Source: Desulfosediminicola flagellatus (GTDB lineage: Bacteria; Desulfobacterota; Desulfobulbia; Desulfobulbales; Desulfocapsaceae). Taken from it: a stretch of DNA of 64,000 nucleotides. Numbering within the stretch: position 1 is the stretch's first letter; the number at the start of each line of letters is the position of its first letter. Below the pieces are notes generated by a model. It was not told the origin of the DNA. It saw nothing but the letters and a program-made list of their open reading frames with translations, and made no database searches. Where the stretch lies: contig NZ_CP050698.1 of NCBI RefSeq assembly GCF_005116655.2, positions 5,341,001 through 5,405,000 of the forward strand, read 5' to 3'. Shown here in pieces: positions 44,593 to 53,492 of this stretch. The position numbers were made by a program, and so were the translations under genes.

Positions 44593-45273
44593 TCAGTAAA
44601 GTCCTTCAGGCATTCTTTGAAGCAGGTCACGCCATCGTTTCAATCTCTCGCTGCCGCCAACCTTCTGCCCCCGTCCACGTGCCTTTGCAAGCCACAACCC
44701 TGATCCGTTGAAACTGTAAACAGGAAGCAGGTCATTACGTTTTGACGCATATTTAATATCAGAAATCAGGTTATCCAGTACCAGTGGCTCAGCATTGGGA
44801 GCGGAATAATAGGTGACAACCATATGCGCCTGATTCAGCCGTACCGCTTTTACATATGTCATGTTGAGCTTCTGTTCGGAAACACCCAGTGCTATAAGTG
44901 TAAAATATTTCGCTAGCGAGAAATCTTCACAATCCCCTCCGTTAGTCGCTAGAAATTCGACAGGAGTTGCCCAGTAATCCTTTTGTTTCCAGTGCACGAT
45001 GTCATCGATGAAGCGAATCCTGTTGAAAAATCGGTTAACTTTTTCAAGCTTCTCGCTGTCTGTCTTACTGGAGTCGTTCCGGATAAGTTCCTGCCACGAA
45101 ATCAATCGCCTTTTGGCATATTCCCCATACTGTTTTTCAACACTGGTTATCAGTTTTGTTGACAGTACAAACGAGGCATTTCCTCCTGCAATTGCAGAAA
45201 ACACAAACCATATCAACAACAGGGCAACTGCCCCCTGCACTCTGGCGATATTTAGACGGCCTGCCATCCTCAT
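44593..45273 (-). CDS. lapG: LapG-like periplasmic cysteine protease (transglutaminase-like)
   Basis: A 226-residue protein with an N-terminal membrane or signal segment (about 12-30). The Cys-His-Asp triad is visible: GGDCEDFSLAKYFTL (Cys115), RLNQAHMVVTYY (His150) and PLVLDNL (Asp167). It belongs to the bacterial transglutaminase-like cysteine protease family. In Pseudomonas LapG cuts the N-terminus of the adhesin LapA and so releases it; calcium is required. Directly upstream of lapD in one operon, which strongly supports the assignment. Confidence 0.9.
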   Translation of the reverse strand: MRMAGRLNIARVQGAVALLLIWFVFSAIAGGNASFVLSTKLITSVEKQYGEYAKRRLISWQELIRNDSSKTDSEKLEKVNRFFNRIRFIDDIVHWKQKDYWATPVEFLATNGGDCEDFSLAKYFTLIALGVSEQKLNMTYVKAVRLNQAHMVVTYYSAPNAEPLVLDNLISDIKYASKRNDLLPVYSFNGSGLWLAKARGRGQKVGGSERLKRWRDLLQRMPEGLY

Positions 45274-45729
45274 GATGCAACAACTCCCTCAAGGTACGGA
45301 CTACCTTCGAGGATGTAGCGATTCTTCCACCACCAGCCAAACTCTCCAATGCAAAAGTGCAGTTTTTGGGTTGATTGTCTTATCATTAATGCCAGGAACG
45401 TATCGATCTGCACATCATCAGGCAAATACGTATAGGGGGCTGTCCTAAAATAGGTGTTTTTATCAAAGTCGGGGTATTTTCACACAATATGCACAGCCAT
45501 ATAAATGATATTGCGAATAGTATCTTCTGGAAATCCCCAACAACCAAAGGGCATAGTTTTACGAGTAAAAAATACGCATAAAAAAGCCTGTGAAATTCGA
45601 TAAGATTCCACAGGCAATTTGCGATAGTTACACAGCAATCAATCCAACAATAGACAGGTACACTGCGCAGCCAAAGACGCTTACAAACAGGTATTACTAT
45701 TACTACGCAAGCGACCTGAACCTGTCGGA
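45274..45729. other. Intergenic region between lapG and tolC-type gene with repeat motif
   Basis: I see no gene. The stretch 45434-45475 (GGGGGCTGTCCTAAAATAG and following) looks like the end of an old mobile element. The motif at 45487-45519 recurs at 36472-36502. The terminator of the TolC-type gene lies near the right end. Confidence 0.35.
45581..45617 (-). terminator. Intrinsic terminator after the TolC-type gene
   Basis: GCCTGTG (45586-45592) and CACAGGC (45609-45615) pair; on the minus strand the stem is followed by Ts. It separates the outer-membrane component from lapG-lapD. Confidence 0.8.
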
Positions 45730-47070
45730 TTAATCTGCGGCAACCTCCTGCATTTCCGCCTCGTCTTCACTTTCAACCTTACTCTCTTCCGGCAACTCAA
45801 GACCAAGCGCTCCAACAAGTCCACCCATACCATTGAGAATACGGTACTGGGCATATAATCCGTCATAGGTTGCGTCGATAAGATCCCGTTTTGCCTCAAC
45901 AACCTCAGCCTCAGAATCCAACACATCCAGAAGTGTCCGTTTGCCTAGATCAAACTGCTTTGCATACGATTCAACAGTCGCAGTACTTGATTCAACATGC
46001 TGCTGCAGATACTTCATCCGATCAAGCACCGACTGATATGCTCTCCATGATAAACGTATAGATTCAACAACCTGTCTATGGGTGTTGTTCTTTATTTCTC
46101 GAGCTTCTTCGATAAGTTGCTTTGTTTCTGCCTTACGTGCCTGATCACTGAATCCCTGAAATAAATTGTAACGCAAACGTATCATAGCTACAGTTGACTC
46201 CTGCTCTCCTTCAACCCCATCGACATCCTCATCCCAGTTCTGATCAACTTCAAGGTCGACCCTCGGCCAGAAAGGACTCTTGGCGACCTCATACTGCTCA
46301 TAACGAGCCTCCAGATCAGCCTGCGCTGACTTCAGTGTAGGGTGTCCTATTAAAGCATTACTCGCCGCCGCATCAAGATTAGGTGGTATCATGTCGTCTG
46401 GAGAATCAGGCCGAAGTAGGGAATCCGGCATATGTCCGACTACTGCAAGATAATTGGTCTGCGCATCCAAAAGATTAGTTTCGGTTACTACAACATTGGC
46501 TTGAGCCAGTGACAGACGCCCTTGAACCTGATCCAAATCAACCTCGGTTCCAACGCCTGACTCACTTCGTAACCTGATCTGATCAGCGATCCTCTCATGT
46601 GTCAGAAGATTTTCTTCGGCAAGCACCTTGAGTTCTTCTCTACGCAACACATCGAGGTAAACCTTTGATGTTTCAAGTGCCAGGTTCTCACTTACACCTC
46701 GAAGCCGATAGGCGGAAGACCGTACTCTTGCTTTCTGTCTGGAAACTTCATTTTTAGTCGAGAAACCCGCAAAGACATTTTGTCTCAAACTGAGTCGAAT
46801 CTCTACGGGATCAAGACTGCTCTCTTCAGGTTTATCTATTTCCTCAATACCTGTTCCTGCAGTAAAATCTGCAGTTGGCCAATACGCAGATTTTGCCTGC
46901 TTTACCTCTTCGTCTCGAGCCAGCCTGTTATACGCCTGGGTCCTTACCTGCGGGTTGGTTTGCAACACTTCTCCTACCGCTTCCTGCAGTGTCTCCCCTA
47001 AAGCCGTGCCTCCACTGAGGATAAGCGTACTGCAGAGAATAGCTAGACCAGTGGTTGTAGACCACTTCAT
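45730..47070 (-). CDS. lapE: TolC-family outer-membrane efflux protein, LapE-like
   Basis: A 446-residue outer-membrane channel with a signal peptide (LAILCSTLILSGGTALG) and a TolC N-terminus TLQEAVGEVLQTNPQVR. The repeat structure is visible: LRQNVFAGFSTKNEVSRQKARV in the first half and LRYNLFQGFSDQARKAETKQL in the second. The C-terminus GKRTLLDVLDSEAEVVEAKRDLI is the family's closing block, followed by an acidic tail. Most likely the exit duct for the LapBC exporter, given its position upstream of lapG-lapD on the same strand. Confidence 0.88.
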   Translation of the reverse strand: MKWSTTTGLAILCSTLILSGGTALGETLQEAVGEVLQTNPQVRTQAYNRLARDEEVKQAKSAYWPTADFTAGTGIEEIDKPEESSLDPVEIRLSLRQNVFAGFSTKNEVSRQKARVRSSAYRLRGVSENLALETSKVYLDVLRREELKVLAEENLLTHERIADQIRLRSESGVGTEVDLDQVQGRLSLAQANVVVTETNLLDAQTNYLAVVGHMPDSLLRPDSPDDMIPPNLDAAASNALIGHPTLKSAQADLEARYEQYEVAKSPFWPRVDLEVDQNWDEDVDGVEGEQESTVAMIRLRYNLFQGFSDQARKAETKQLIEEAREIKNNTHRQVVESIRLSWRAYQSVLDRMKYLQQHVESSTATVESYAKQFDLGKRTLLDVLDSEAEVVEAKRDLIDATYDGLYAQYRILNGMGGLVGALGLELPEESKVESEDEAEMQEVAAD

Positions 47071-47383
47071 ATCTCTCCTCCTTCTGATATATGGTATGAC
47101 ACAACTACATGATTATTGGCAAAAGCCATATTTCCTATCAAACATTTTGCCTCAAATTATTCTTTCATCGCATTTGGCAAATTACAAGAAAAACATCAGA
47201 TCAGTATGTATCGTCAAGTTGGCGGAAAGCATTACTTTTACAATACAAAATAATCAGAGGAAATCCTTCATGTGTAAATAGCTAAGAGTTTCAGGATATT
47301 AAAGAACAATCCAATACTACATGAGGCTATTGATATCTATAAGGTTATGAAATGTTACGTGAAGAAAAAAGACTGAAGCGGAA
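47071..47383. other. 313-bp intergenic region upstream of the TolC-type gene
   Basis: AT-rich, no gene seen. GAGGAG lies just before the TolC-type ATG. I could not place a convincing promoter. Confidence 0.4.
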
Positions 47384-47944
47384 TTATTGGGGATATTGAT
47401 GCAATTCCGTGTTTAACAGACTCCCCCAGCGAGTGTTGTAAGGGTGGACCTTTCTCGTTCTACCACCTGCACCAATCAACTCCATGTGCTGATTAGCCCA
47501 TTCGAACACTGAACCACGAAGATTATAGGCGTTTATAAACCCGGATTTTTGCAATTCACTAATAAATTTTGCAGAACGGAGCCCTACTGAACAGTAGGCA
47601 ACAATTAAGACAGCAGGGTCAGTATTGTTTCTGGCAATAGTGTTAAAAGAAGAGACATGAACAGCACCGGGAATGTGGCTTATTTGATACTCCTCAGATT
47701 CACGTACATCAATGAGCACAAGCCCTCTCCGCTCTCTGATTAATTTCTGAAGATCACTTGTGTCTATATGCGCTACTCCCGGATAGTCGGCTTTGATAGC
47801 TGCATTAACTTTTTCCCACGTCAACTCACCAAAACTTAACGACCATCGAAAGCCGCATAATAGTACGACAATGCAGAATAAACAGATATAGCCCTGTAAC
47901 GTATTGAGCCCGCAACACTTCAGGATGAAACTGTTATTGCACAC
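47384..47944 (-). CDS. Membrane-anchored rhodanese-like protein
   Basis: About 186 residues if it starts at the GTG that overlaps the end of the hemerythrin gene; an ATG 54 bases earlier would lie well inside that gene and is less likely. One membrane segment (LQGYICLFCIVVLLCGFRWSL) precedes a single rhodanese domain, with LVLIDVRESEEYQISHIPGAVHV and the active-site loop AYCSVGLRSAKF (Cys present). Such proteins carry sulfur as persulfide. The overlap with hemerythrin suggests coupled translation and a shared role in sulfur or oxygen handling, which is an inference. Start codon uncertain. Confidence 0.75.
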   Translation of the reverse strand: MCNNSFILKCCGLNTLQGYICLFCIVVLLCGFRWSLSFGELTWEKVNAAIKADYPGVAHIDTSDLQKLIRERRGLVLIDVRESEEYQISHIPGAVHVSSFNTIARNNTDPAVLIVAYCSVGLRSAKFISELQKSGFINAYNLRGSVFEWANQHMELIGAGGRTRKVHPYNTRWGSLLNTELHQYPQ

Positions 47945-48341
47945 CCTTTTCTTTGAGAAATTCACTATACTTTTTATCTTCCCCGACAATATGGTCAATC
48001 CACCATTTTCTTAGAAAAACATATATCTTCTGAGCCGCCTGATATTTATCGGTCTCCATTTCGGTCAGCAACTGGTCCATCACTTCATAATATTCCTGGT
48101 GAGATGTTTTCTGAGTATCGAGACCCGGATATCCGTGGGTTTCAAGAAGGGTTTCCTCATCGCGCAAATGATACTCTGCATAATCTGACATCTCCTGAAG
48201 GATGGCATCCAACTCATCCACCCCTTCTTTATCGCGTAACATCATATAGAGTTTATTAACCAGCTGAATCAGTGCCTTATGTTGATCATCCATCGACACG
48301 ATACCTGTTTCATACATCTCACGCCATTTCAAAATTTCCAC
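47934..48341 (-). CDS. Bacteriohemerythrin-like protein lacking one His ligand
   Basis: A 135-residue helical protein with the hemerythrin pattern: MDDQHKALIQLVN (His21), YAEYHLRDEETLL (His58, Glu62), YPGLDTQKTSHQEYY (His81) and WWIDHIVGEDKKY (His116, Asp121). In related proteins the third helix carries His-x-x-x-His; here the first of the pair is Gln77 (CAG). It may still bind two irons with altered oxygen chemistry or not at all. Single-domain hemerythrins bind or sense oxygen in anaerobes. The downstream rhodanese gene overlaps its stop codon. Confidence 0.85.
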   Translation of the reverse strand: MEILKWREMYETGIVSMDDQHKALIQLVNKLYMMLRDKEGVDELDAILQEMSDYAEYHLRDEETLLETHGYPGLDTQKTSHQEYYEVMDQLLTEMETDKYQAAQKIYVFLRKWWIDHIVGEDKKYSEFLKEKGVQ

Positions 48342-48489
48342 AGATCAACTCCTCAGGAAGGTCAAACGTCATCCATTTGGGGGATTTTTCGAGTTTCACA
48401 CGCGCTTAAGGTGATCCTCATTGGCTTAGTATAACGTTAGAATGGAGAAAATAAAACGGATGTGCAAATTCTCTTTGTTTAAAGAGCTA

Positions 48490-49455
48490 TCAACCATCAC
48501 TTTCCGGTATCAGTACAATTTTACCGCAGTTTCCAGACTCCAGAACTCTTCTATGTGCCTCTGCTGCTTGAGACATCGGCAAGACATCTGCGATTACAGG
48601 TTTTAGATGACCGGACTTCATGGCTACAGAAAGAGCAGCATGTGTTGCCATCAGTTCCTCTCGTGTTGCGTTTGCCAGTGCCAGCCCGCGTATATCCGTC
48701 TCCCTTCCCATAGTGGCCCGAGGATCAATTTCTATCCGGCCCCGACTGCCGATAATCACAACCCTGCCTCCGGGTGCAAGTAATGACAAATCTATTTCCA
48801 AATTTTTATTGGCAAGCATTTCGAGTATGAGATCAAACCCTTTAGGAACAAATGACTGCAATTTTTTGATATATTTACCGTGGTGCAATAGTGCACCATC
48901 AGCTCCAGATTCCAGAATACATTGCAGGCCTTTTTCTGATCCGGCAGTTCCATACATTCTCATGCCTGCGGCATGACCTAGCTGAATAGCTGCCAGCCCC
49001 ACTGAACCACTTGCCCCATGGACCAGCACACGCTCTCCCGCCCTTCCTGAACCTCTGGTGAAAAGTGCGCGGTAAGCCGTTGCGGCAGGGGTGCCTAAAG
49101 CTGCACCCTCGTTGAATGACATTTCTTCAGGAAGGGGATATATCTCACGAAAATCGCACAAACAATATTCACTATATGCACCTTTTTTTGAAGCTGTATA
49201 TACCCGCTGCCCCACCGTAAACCCAGTTACACCTTCTCCGACTTCGTGTATACACCCAGCACAATTCCCACCAGGTATATATGGCAGATCAGGAAGAACA
49301 GGGTACTCACCGGCTCTGATATATGTTTCAACAGGGTTAATGCCAATTGCCTCGACTTTGATCACCACTTGGAAAGCGCCAGCCTCAGGAACAGATCGCT
49401 CGACATATTCGAGAACTTCAGGACCTCCAAAATTACGAACTTCTATTAGACGCAT
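48490..49455 (-). CDS. Zinc-less quinone oxidoreductase (zeta-crystallin type)
   Basis: A 321-residue MDR-family enzyme. GINPVETYIRAGEYPVLPDLPYIPGGNCAG at the N-terminus and the NADPH-binding VLVHGASGSVGLAAIQLGHAAG are typical of NADPH:quinone reductases and zeta-crystallin. No zinc ligands are seen. The C-terminal LPMSQAAEAHRRVLESGNCGKIVL is the family end. It reduces quinones or enones with NADPH. Stands alone. Physiological substrate unknown. Confidence 0.9.
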   Translation of the reverse strand: MRLIEVRNFGGPEVLEYVERSVPEAGAFQVVIKVEAIGINPVETYIRAGEYPVLPDLPYIPGGNCAGCIHEVGEGVTGFTVGQRVYTASKKGAYSEYCLCDFREIYPLPEEMSFNEGAALGTPAATAYRALFTRGSGRAGERVLVHGASGSVGLAAIQLGHAAGMRMYGTAGSEKGLQCILESGADGALLHHGKYIKKLQSFVPKGFDLILEMLANKNLEIDLSLLAPGGRVVIIGSRGRIEIDPRATMGRETDIRGLALANATREELMATHAALSVAMKSGHLKPVIADVLPMSQAAEAHRRVLESGNCGKIVLIPESDG

Positions 49456-49662
49456 AGATACACCATGAGTTGTTATGAGTGAAAATTGAGGGTTAACCTA
49501 CTCTTTCACTGTAAATCCTGGGAGAAATTTGTCGAGATGGCTGTATCGGAAAATGAATATACCTCATGCAGGAAGAATAGAACTGGAAGTATTGATAAAG
49601 ATTCTCAGAGTATCTTCCGATATAAATACCATACGGATAGTGATGCAGACAGGAGGTCCGCC

Positions 49663-49812
49663 ATGACACACCAGCAAGCAATACAGATACTGATGCTCAG
49701 TCCGGTTTATTATACACTGGGAATACGAGAACGCATGCAGCTCATAAAAGACTACTGTAAGCAATTTTATGAGCTGCAACACATCAGGAAGCAGAAGTCT
49801 GTCAGGGGATAA
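49663..49812 (+). CDS. Small protein of 49 residues with a strong ribosome site
   Basis: AGGAGG lies seven bases before an ATG that opens MTHQQAIQILMLSPVYYTLG, followed by IRERMQLIKDYCKQFYELQHI. It is mostly helical and positively charged at the end. An upstream in-frame ATG exists, but that extension looks like non-coding sequence and lacks a ribosome site. I do not recognise a function. It lies between the oxidoreductase and plsY, pointing towards plsY. Confidence 0.55.
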   Translation: MTHQQAIQILMLSPVYYTLGIRERMQLIKDYCKQFYELQHIRKQKSVRG

Positions 49813-49838
49813 GGCTGTGTTCAGGCAAAAACGATTTA

Positions 49839-50432
49839 CTACTTTTTCTTCCAGCTTTTTTCCTCGCCCTTGAGTAACCTGCCAATATTCTCGTGGTGCT
49901 TAATCCATATCAGTGCTGCAATAGCAGCCGCAGTTATAATGGTTACAGACGATTCTCCAAGTAACCACAACCAGAGCACCATCAAACCTGAAGAAAGCAG
50001 CGAGCCCACCGAAACAAATCCGCTTAAGGCTACCGATCCGGCAAAAACACCAAGGCTGATCAGAATTGCCATCGGAGAAAGATACAAAAAGACCCCAAGC
50101 CCTGTCGCGACACCCTTTCCACCTTTAAATCCGAGATAAACAGGAAACATGTGTCCAACCACTGCAAGCAGACCGCAAAGGCAAACGATAAGCTGTTTAT
50201 TGACTGCATCTCCGAGCACCATCTCTGCAGCCAGCATTGGCAAAAAGCCTTTCAAACAGTCACAGACAAGGGTGGCAAAACCAAGTTTTTTGCCCAACAA
50301 CCGGCTGACATTTGTTGCGCCAATATTTTTACTCCCCTCTTCACGGACATCTTTACCTGCAAATTTACCAATTACGAGACCAAACGGAATTGCCCCGATC
50401 AAATAGCTTGCAACAAGAAGAACTATGCTCAT
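49839..50432 (-). CDS. plsY: Glycerol-3-phosphate acyltransferase PlsY
   Basis: A 197-residue membrane enzyme with five or more hydrophobic segments and all PlsY motifs: YLIGAIPFGLVIGKFAGKDVREEGSKNIGATNVSR at the start, HMFPVYLGFKGGKGVATGLGV in the centre and IWIKHHENIGRLLKGEE near the end. It transfers acyl from acyl-phosphate to glycerol 3-phosphate, the first step of phospholipid synthesis. It uses the same metabolite that GlpK makes. Length is normal. Confidence 0.96.
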   Translation of the reverse strand: MSIVLLVASYLIGAIPFGLVIGKFAGKDVREEGSKNIGATNVSRLLGKKLGFATLVCDCLKGFLPMLAAEMVLGDAVNKQLIVCLCGLLAVVGHMFPVYLGFKGGKGVATGLGVFLYLSPMAILISLGVFAGSVALSGFVSVGSLLSSGLMVLWLWLLGESSVTIITAAAIAALIWIKHHENIGRLLKGEEKSWKKK

Positions 50433-50755
50433 AATATTTTCTAGTTATGTATTAATTTTTAATAATTCACTATTTATATAAACCACACGCGATAAGCCTA
50501 CTTTACTTTCTTTCCAATAACAATATTTACCCTACACAACAGGGCAGTCGGTCGTTTCCCGAAGATTATTACTATTTACCCAAATACCTTCTGGTCGTTA
50601 TTAACGATAAATATTTTTAATTTCACTCCACATGTCAGGTTTTTTACTTCTATTTCACATTTTTTCTCATGTATACTAGTATGGAGTTATATCACTAACC
50701 TTTTCTTACGTATCAACAACACCTTTCTGCTTGTATTTGACAGGAAACCCATGAC
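50433..50755. other. AT-rich intergenic region between plsY and HD-GYP gene
   Basis: Divergent promoters must lie here. TGTATACT at about 50672-50679 resembles an extended -10 element on the plus strand, about 80 bases before the response-regulator start, but the -35 is poor. I see no gene. Confidence 0.35.
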
Positions 50756-51856
50756 GTGATTGGCAATAAAATCCTAATAATAGATGACCAGCCTGAGCTC
50801 AGAGAACTTCTCTCAAGTTTCCTCACCAGCCTGGGCTATGAGACACTGACTGCGGAAAATGGTCAGGAAGGACTGTTTCTACTCGAACAGTGGCCGGCAG
50901 ATCTTGTCACAGTTGACCTCCAAATGCCTGTAATGGATGGGCAGGGTTTTATCAGGGAAGCCGTTAAGCGCTGGCCTGATTTGCCGATCGTTATTGTCTC
51001 TGGAATAGATGCCGTTGATCAGGCCGTTGAAGCTTTACGCCTGGGAGCACGTGACTTCATTACTAAACCGATAGAAAGTTTTTCTCTCGTTAAAAATACT
51101 CTCGACAAAGCCCTCGAGTCGGCTGAGCTTATTCGTCAAAACCGTGATTATCAGCACAATCTTGAGCGCATGGTTGATCAGCGCACAAACGAACTGGAGG
51201 AAATCAAACGCCAGTTGCTCTTCAGCCTTGGTAAAGCTGCAGAATTCAGAGATAACGAAACGGGTAGACACGTAATACGAGTAGGAAAAATGTGTGGCCT
51301 CATCGGCCAAACCATGGGTCTTGGCGCAGCCGCTGTAAAAACATTCGAAGAGGCTGCACCGCTTCATGATATTGGCAAAATTGGGATATCCGACCTCATT
51401 CTTTTAAAACCAGGAAAGCTCACCCAGGATGAATGGAATACAATGAAACGTCACTGTGAGATTGGCTGCGATATCCTTCGCCATCACTCATCTCTGAAAC
51501 AAAGTGACGAATCGCTGTATGCTCATATTATCAAAATGGCAAACAGTGGAAGTGAACTGTCTATTCTGGAGCTAGCCATGGTTATTGCTCTCTGTCACCA
51601 TGAGCGTTGGGATGGCAACGGCTACCCCATGAGAATTTCAGGCGCCAACATTCCCTTAGTGGCAAGAATTGTTGCTGTAGTTGATGTCTATGACGCCTTG
51701 GGTAGTGAGCGCCCGTATAAGAAACCATTTTCAGAAGAGAAATGTCAGCAAATTCTTATAGAAGGTTCAGGCAACCATTTTGACCCTGACATCATTGATG
51801 CATTCATGGAGATTTACCCTGAAATAATCACAATTAAAAAAGACTGGATGGATTAA
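50756..51856 (+). CDS. Response regulator with HD-GYP phosphodiesterase domain
   Basis: A 366-residue protein starting at GTG. The receiver domain occupies residues about 5-120 with IIDDQPE, phosphoacceptor Asp in LVTVDLQMPVMDG, and Lys in FITKP. A coiled-coil linker (about 125-160) leads to the HD-GYP domain with ETGRHVIRV, HDIGKIGISDLILLKPGKL, ALCHHERWDGNGYP and VVDVYDAL. HD-GYP domains hydrolyse c-di-GMP. In a window with a LapD/LapG system this would lower c-di-GMP and promote adhesin release, but the functional link is inference. No cognate kinase is adjacent. Confidence 0.94.
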   Translation: MIGNKILIIDDQPELRELLSSFLTSLGYETLTAENGQEGLFLLEQWPADLVTVDLQMPVMDGQGFIREAVKRWPDLPIVIVSGIDAVDQAVEALRLGARDFITKPIESFSLVKNTLDKALESAELIRQNRDYQHNLERMVDQRTNELEEIKRQLLFSLGKAAEFRDNETGRHVIRVGKMCGLIGQTMGLGAAAVKTFEEAAPLHDIGKIGISDLILLKPGKLTQDEWNTMKRHCEIGCDILRHHSSLKQSDESLYAHIIKMANSGSELSILELAMVIALCHHERWDGNGYPMRISGANIPLVARIVAVVDVYDALGSERPYKKPFSEEKCQQILIEGSGNHFDPDIIDAFMEIYPEIITIKKDWMD

Positions 51857-52171
51857 CTCTTACATTTTTCATTTATCATACCTTTCTCCCACAATCGCCC
51901 AAACCTATCCTTCAAGTGAAGCACCTGCTTGTGCTATAGTCTTTATAATCACTTTCCCTCAGTCGTATCTGCACCTCATCGACTGATATGTCAGTATCGG
52001 TAACCGTAACATTCATGGTCCAGCTTTTCGCAACTCAACTTTTCCATCAGGATTGGAGTTGAAATTCACAGCATCAGCCTTGTCATCTACAGTAATTGAC
52101 ATCAGGTTTATTGTATTGAAATCGTTAGTTCATGTGCTGTTTTTTATAAACTCAACCGAAAGAGGTAAGGA
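51857..52171. other. 315-bp intergenic region upstream of the octaheme cytochrome
   Basis: No gene seen. GAAAGAGGTAAGG provides a ribosome site right before the cytochrome ATG. I found no terminator for the HD-GYP gene by eye. Confidence 0.35.
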
Positions 52172-53455
52172 ATGAGAAAGCGGATAATCCCCTTAATCAG
52201 TGCACTCTTCATAATGCTTGGTACACCACTTATGACATATGCTGCTGATGCCTGTATCGACTGTCACACAAAGCTATCACCTGGACAGGTGATGGACTGG
52301 CAGGTAAGTAAACATGCTGAAAACGATGTCGGTTGTGCTGAGTGTCATGGAGAGGCACATTCTACAGCAGAAGATGCTATGAAAGCAGTTCTTCCTGCCG
52401 AACAGAAATGCGCTGAATGTCATCAGGATCAGTTTGATCAATTCTCCCATGGCAAACATAACTTCGGCTGGAAATCGCTCAACGCAATTCCCGCCACACA
52501 TATGGCTCCAGATGAACTGATCGAAGGCGGACGAGGTTGCGGCGGTTGTCATAACATGGGTATAAAATCAGAAGAGGAGAAAAAAGTCCTGGCCGATAAA
52601 GGGTATAGGTATCAGAATAACTCCTGTGACGAATGCCATACACGTCATGCATTTAGCAAAAAAGAAGCATTGAATCCGCGTGCCTGCCAGCAATGCCATA
52701 TGGGATACGATCACCCTCAATGGGAAATGTGGTCAAGCTCCAAACATGGTATGCGCTGGTTCGCAAAGCAGAATGGAGATCTTCCTGAAACTGCAGCGGC
52801 TCCTACGTGTCAGAATTGTCATTTGCCGGACGGCAGCCACAAAAACGAAACGGCATGGGGCTTTCTTGGAGTAAGATTACCACTACCTGATAACGAACAA
52901 GCTGCCGCCGACAGGGTGACTATCCTTAAAGCACTTGGTGTTCTTGATCCTGAAACCGGTAACCCTACACCTATTCTTGATGCAGTAAAAGCCGTAAGAA
53001 TGGCAAAGCTTGACCAGGAGTCCTGGCAAAAAGAGCGGGATAAAATGCTGAAAACCTGTTCACAATGCCATTCGCCGAAATATGTTAAAGAACAGCTTGA
53101 TATGGGCGACTCAATCATGTCTAAAGCTGATAGATTGATGGCGGATGCCATTGAAACTGTAGCTGCTCTCTATAAAGACGGACTGATTAAGAAACCTGCA
53201 AATTATCCGGCAAATTATCCATTTCTACTCACCTTTATGCATACCAATGGTGAAAGATGGGATAAAGACCTTGATAAACTCTCCTACATCGATCAGGTAC
53301 TTGTACAAATGTACATGAAACACAGGATGCGGGCCTATCAGGCATTTTTTCATGTAAACCCTGACTATGCCTACTGGTATGGCTGGAATGAGATGACTAA
53401 AGATCTTGGTGAAATAAAAGAACTGGCCAGAACAATGCGAGCAACACATAAATAG
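52172..53455 (+). CDS. Octaheme cytochrome c of the hydroxylamine oxidoreductase (HAO) family
   Basis: A 427-residue secreted cytochrome with a signal peptide (IIPLISALFIMLGTPLMTYAAD) and eight CxxCH heme motifs (CIDCH, CAECH twice, CGGCH, CDECH, CQQCH, CQNCH, CSQCH). Length, heme count and the C-terminal block KHRMRAYQAFFHVNPDYAYWYGWNEM match HAO-type octaheme proteins. Members oxidise hydroxylamine in nitrifiers, or in anaerobes reduce nitrite, hydroxylamine or similar compounds. I cannot decide the direction from sequence. No NapC/NrfH-type quinol partner is adjacent. Bounded by its own terminator. Confidence 0.85.
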   Translation: MRKRIIPLISALFIMLGTPLMTYAADACIDCHTKLSPGQVMDWQVSKHAENDVGCAECHGEAHSTAEDAMKAVLPAEQKCAECHQDQFDQFSHGKHNFGWKSLNAIPATHMAPDELIEGGRGCGGCHNMGIKSEEEKKVLADKGYRYQNNSCDECHTRHAFSKKEALNPRACQQCHMGYDHPQWEMWSSSKHGMRWFAKQNGDLPETAAAPTCQNCHLPDGSHKNETAWGFLGVRLPLPDNEQAAADRVTILKALGVLDPETGNPTPILDAVKAVRMAKLDQESWQKERDKMLKTCSQCHSPKYVKEQLDMGDSIMSKADRLMADAIETVAALYKDGLIKKPANYPANYPFLLTFMHTNGERWDKDLDKLSYIDQVLVQMYMKHRMRAYQAFFHVNPDYAYWYGWNEMTKDLGEIKELARTMRATHK

Positions 53456-53492
53456 CATACTCATAAAACACAATACGCTTAACGAAGGCAAA

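Noticed and set aside
45434..45475. Insertion-sequence end
   Set aside because: The sequence is suggestive, but no transposase piece or matching second end was found.
47945..47998. Earlier ATG for the rhodanese inside the hemerythrin gene
   Set aside because: A 65-base overlap is unusual; the GTG at the hemerythrin stop gives a normal membrane-anchored protein.
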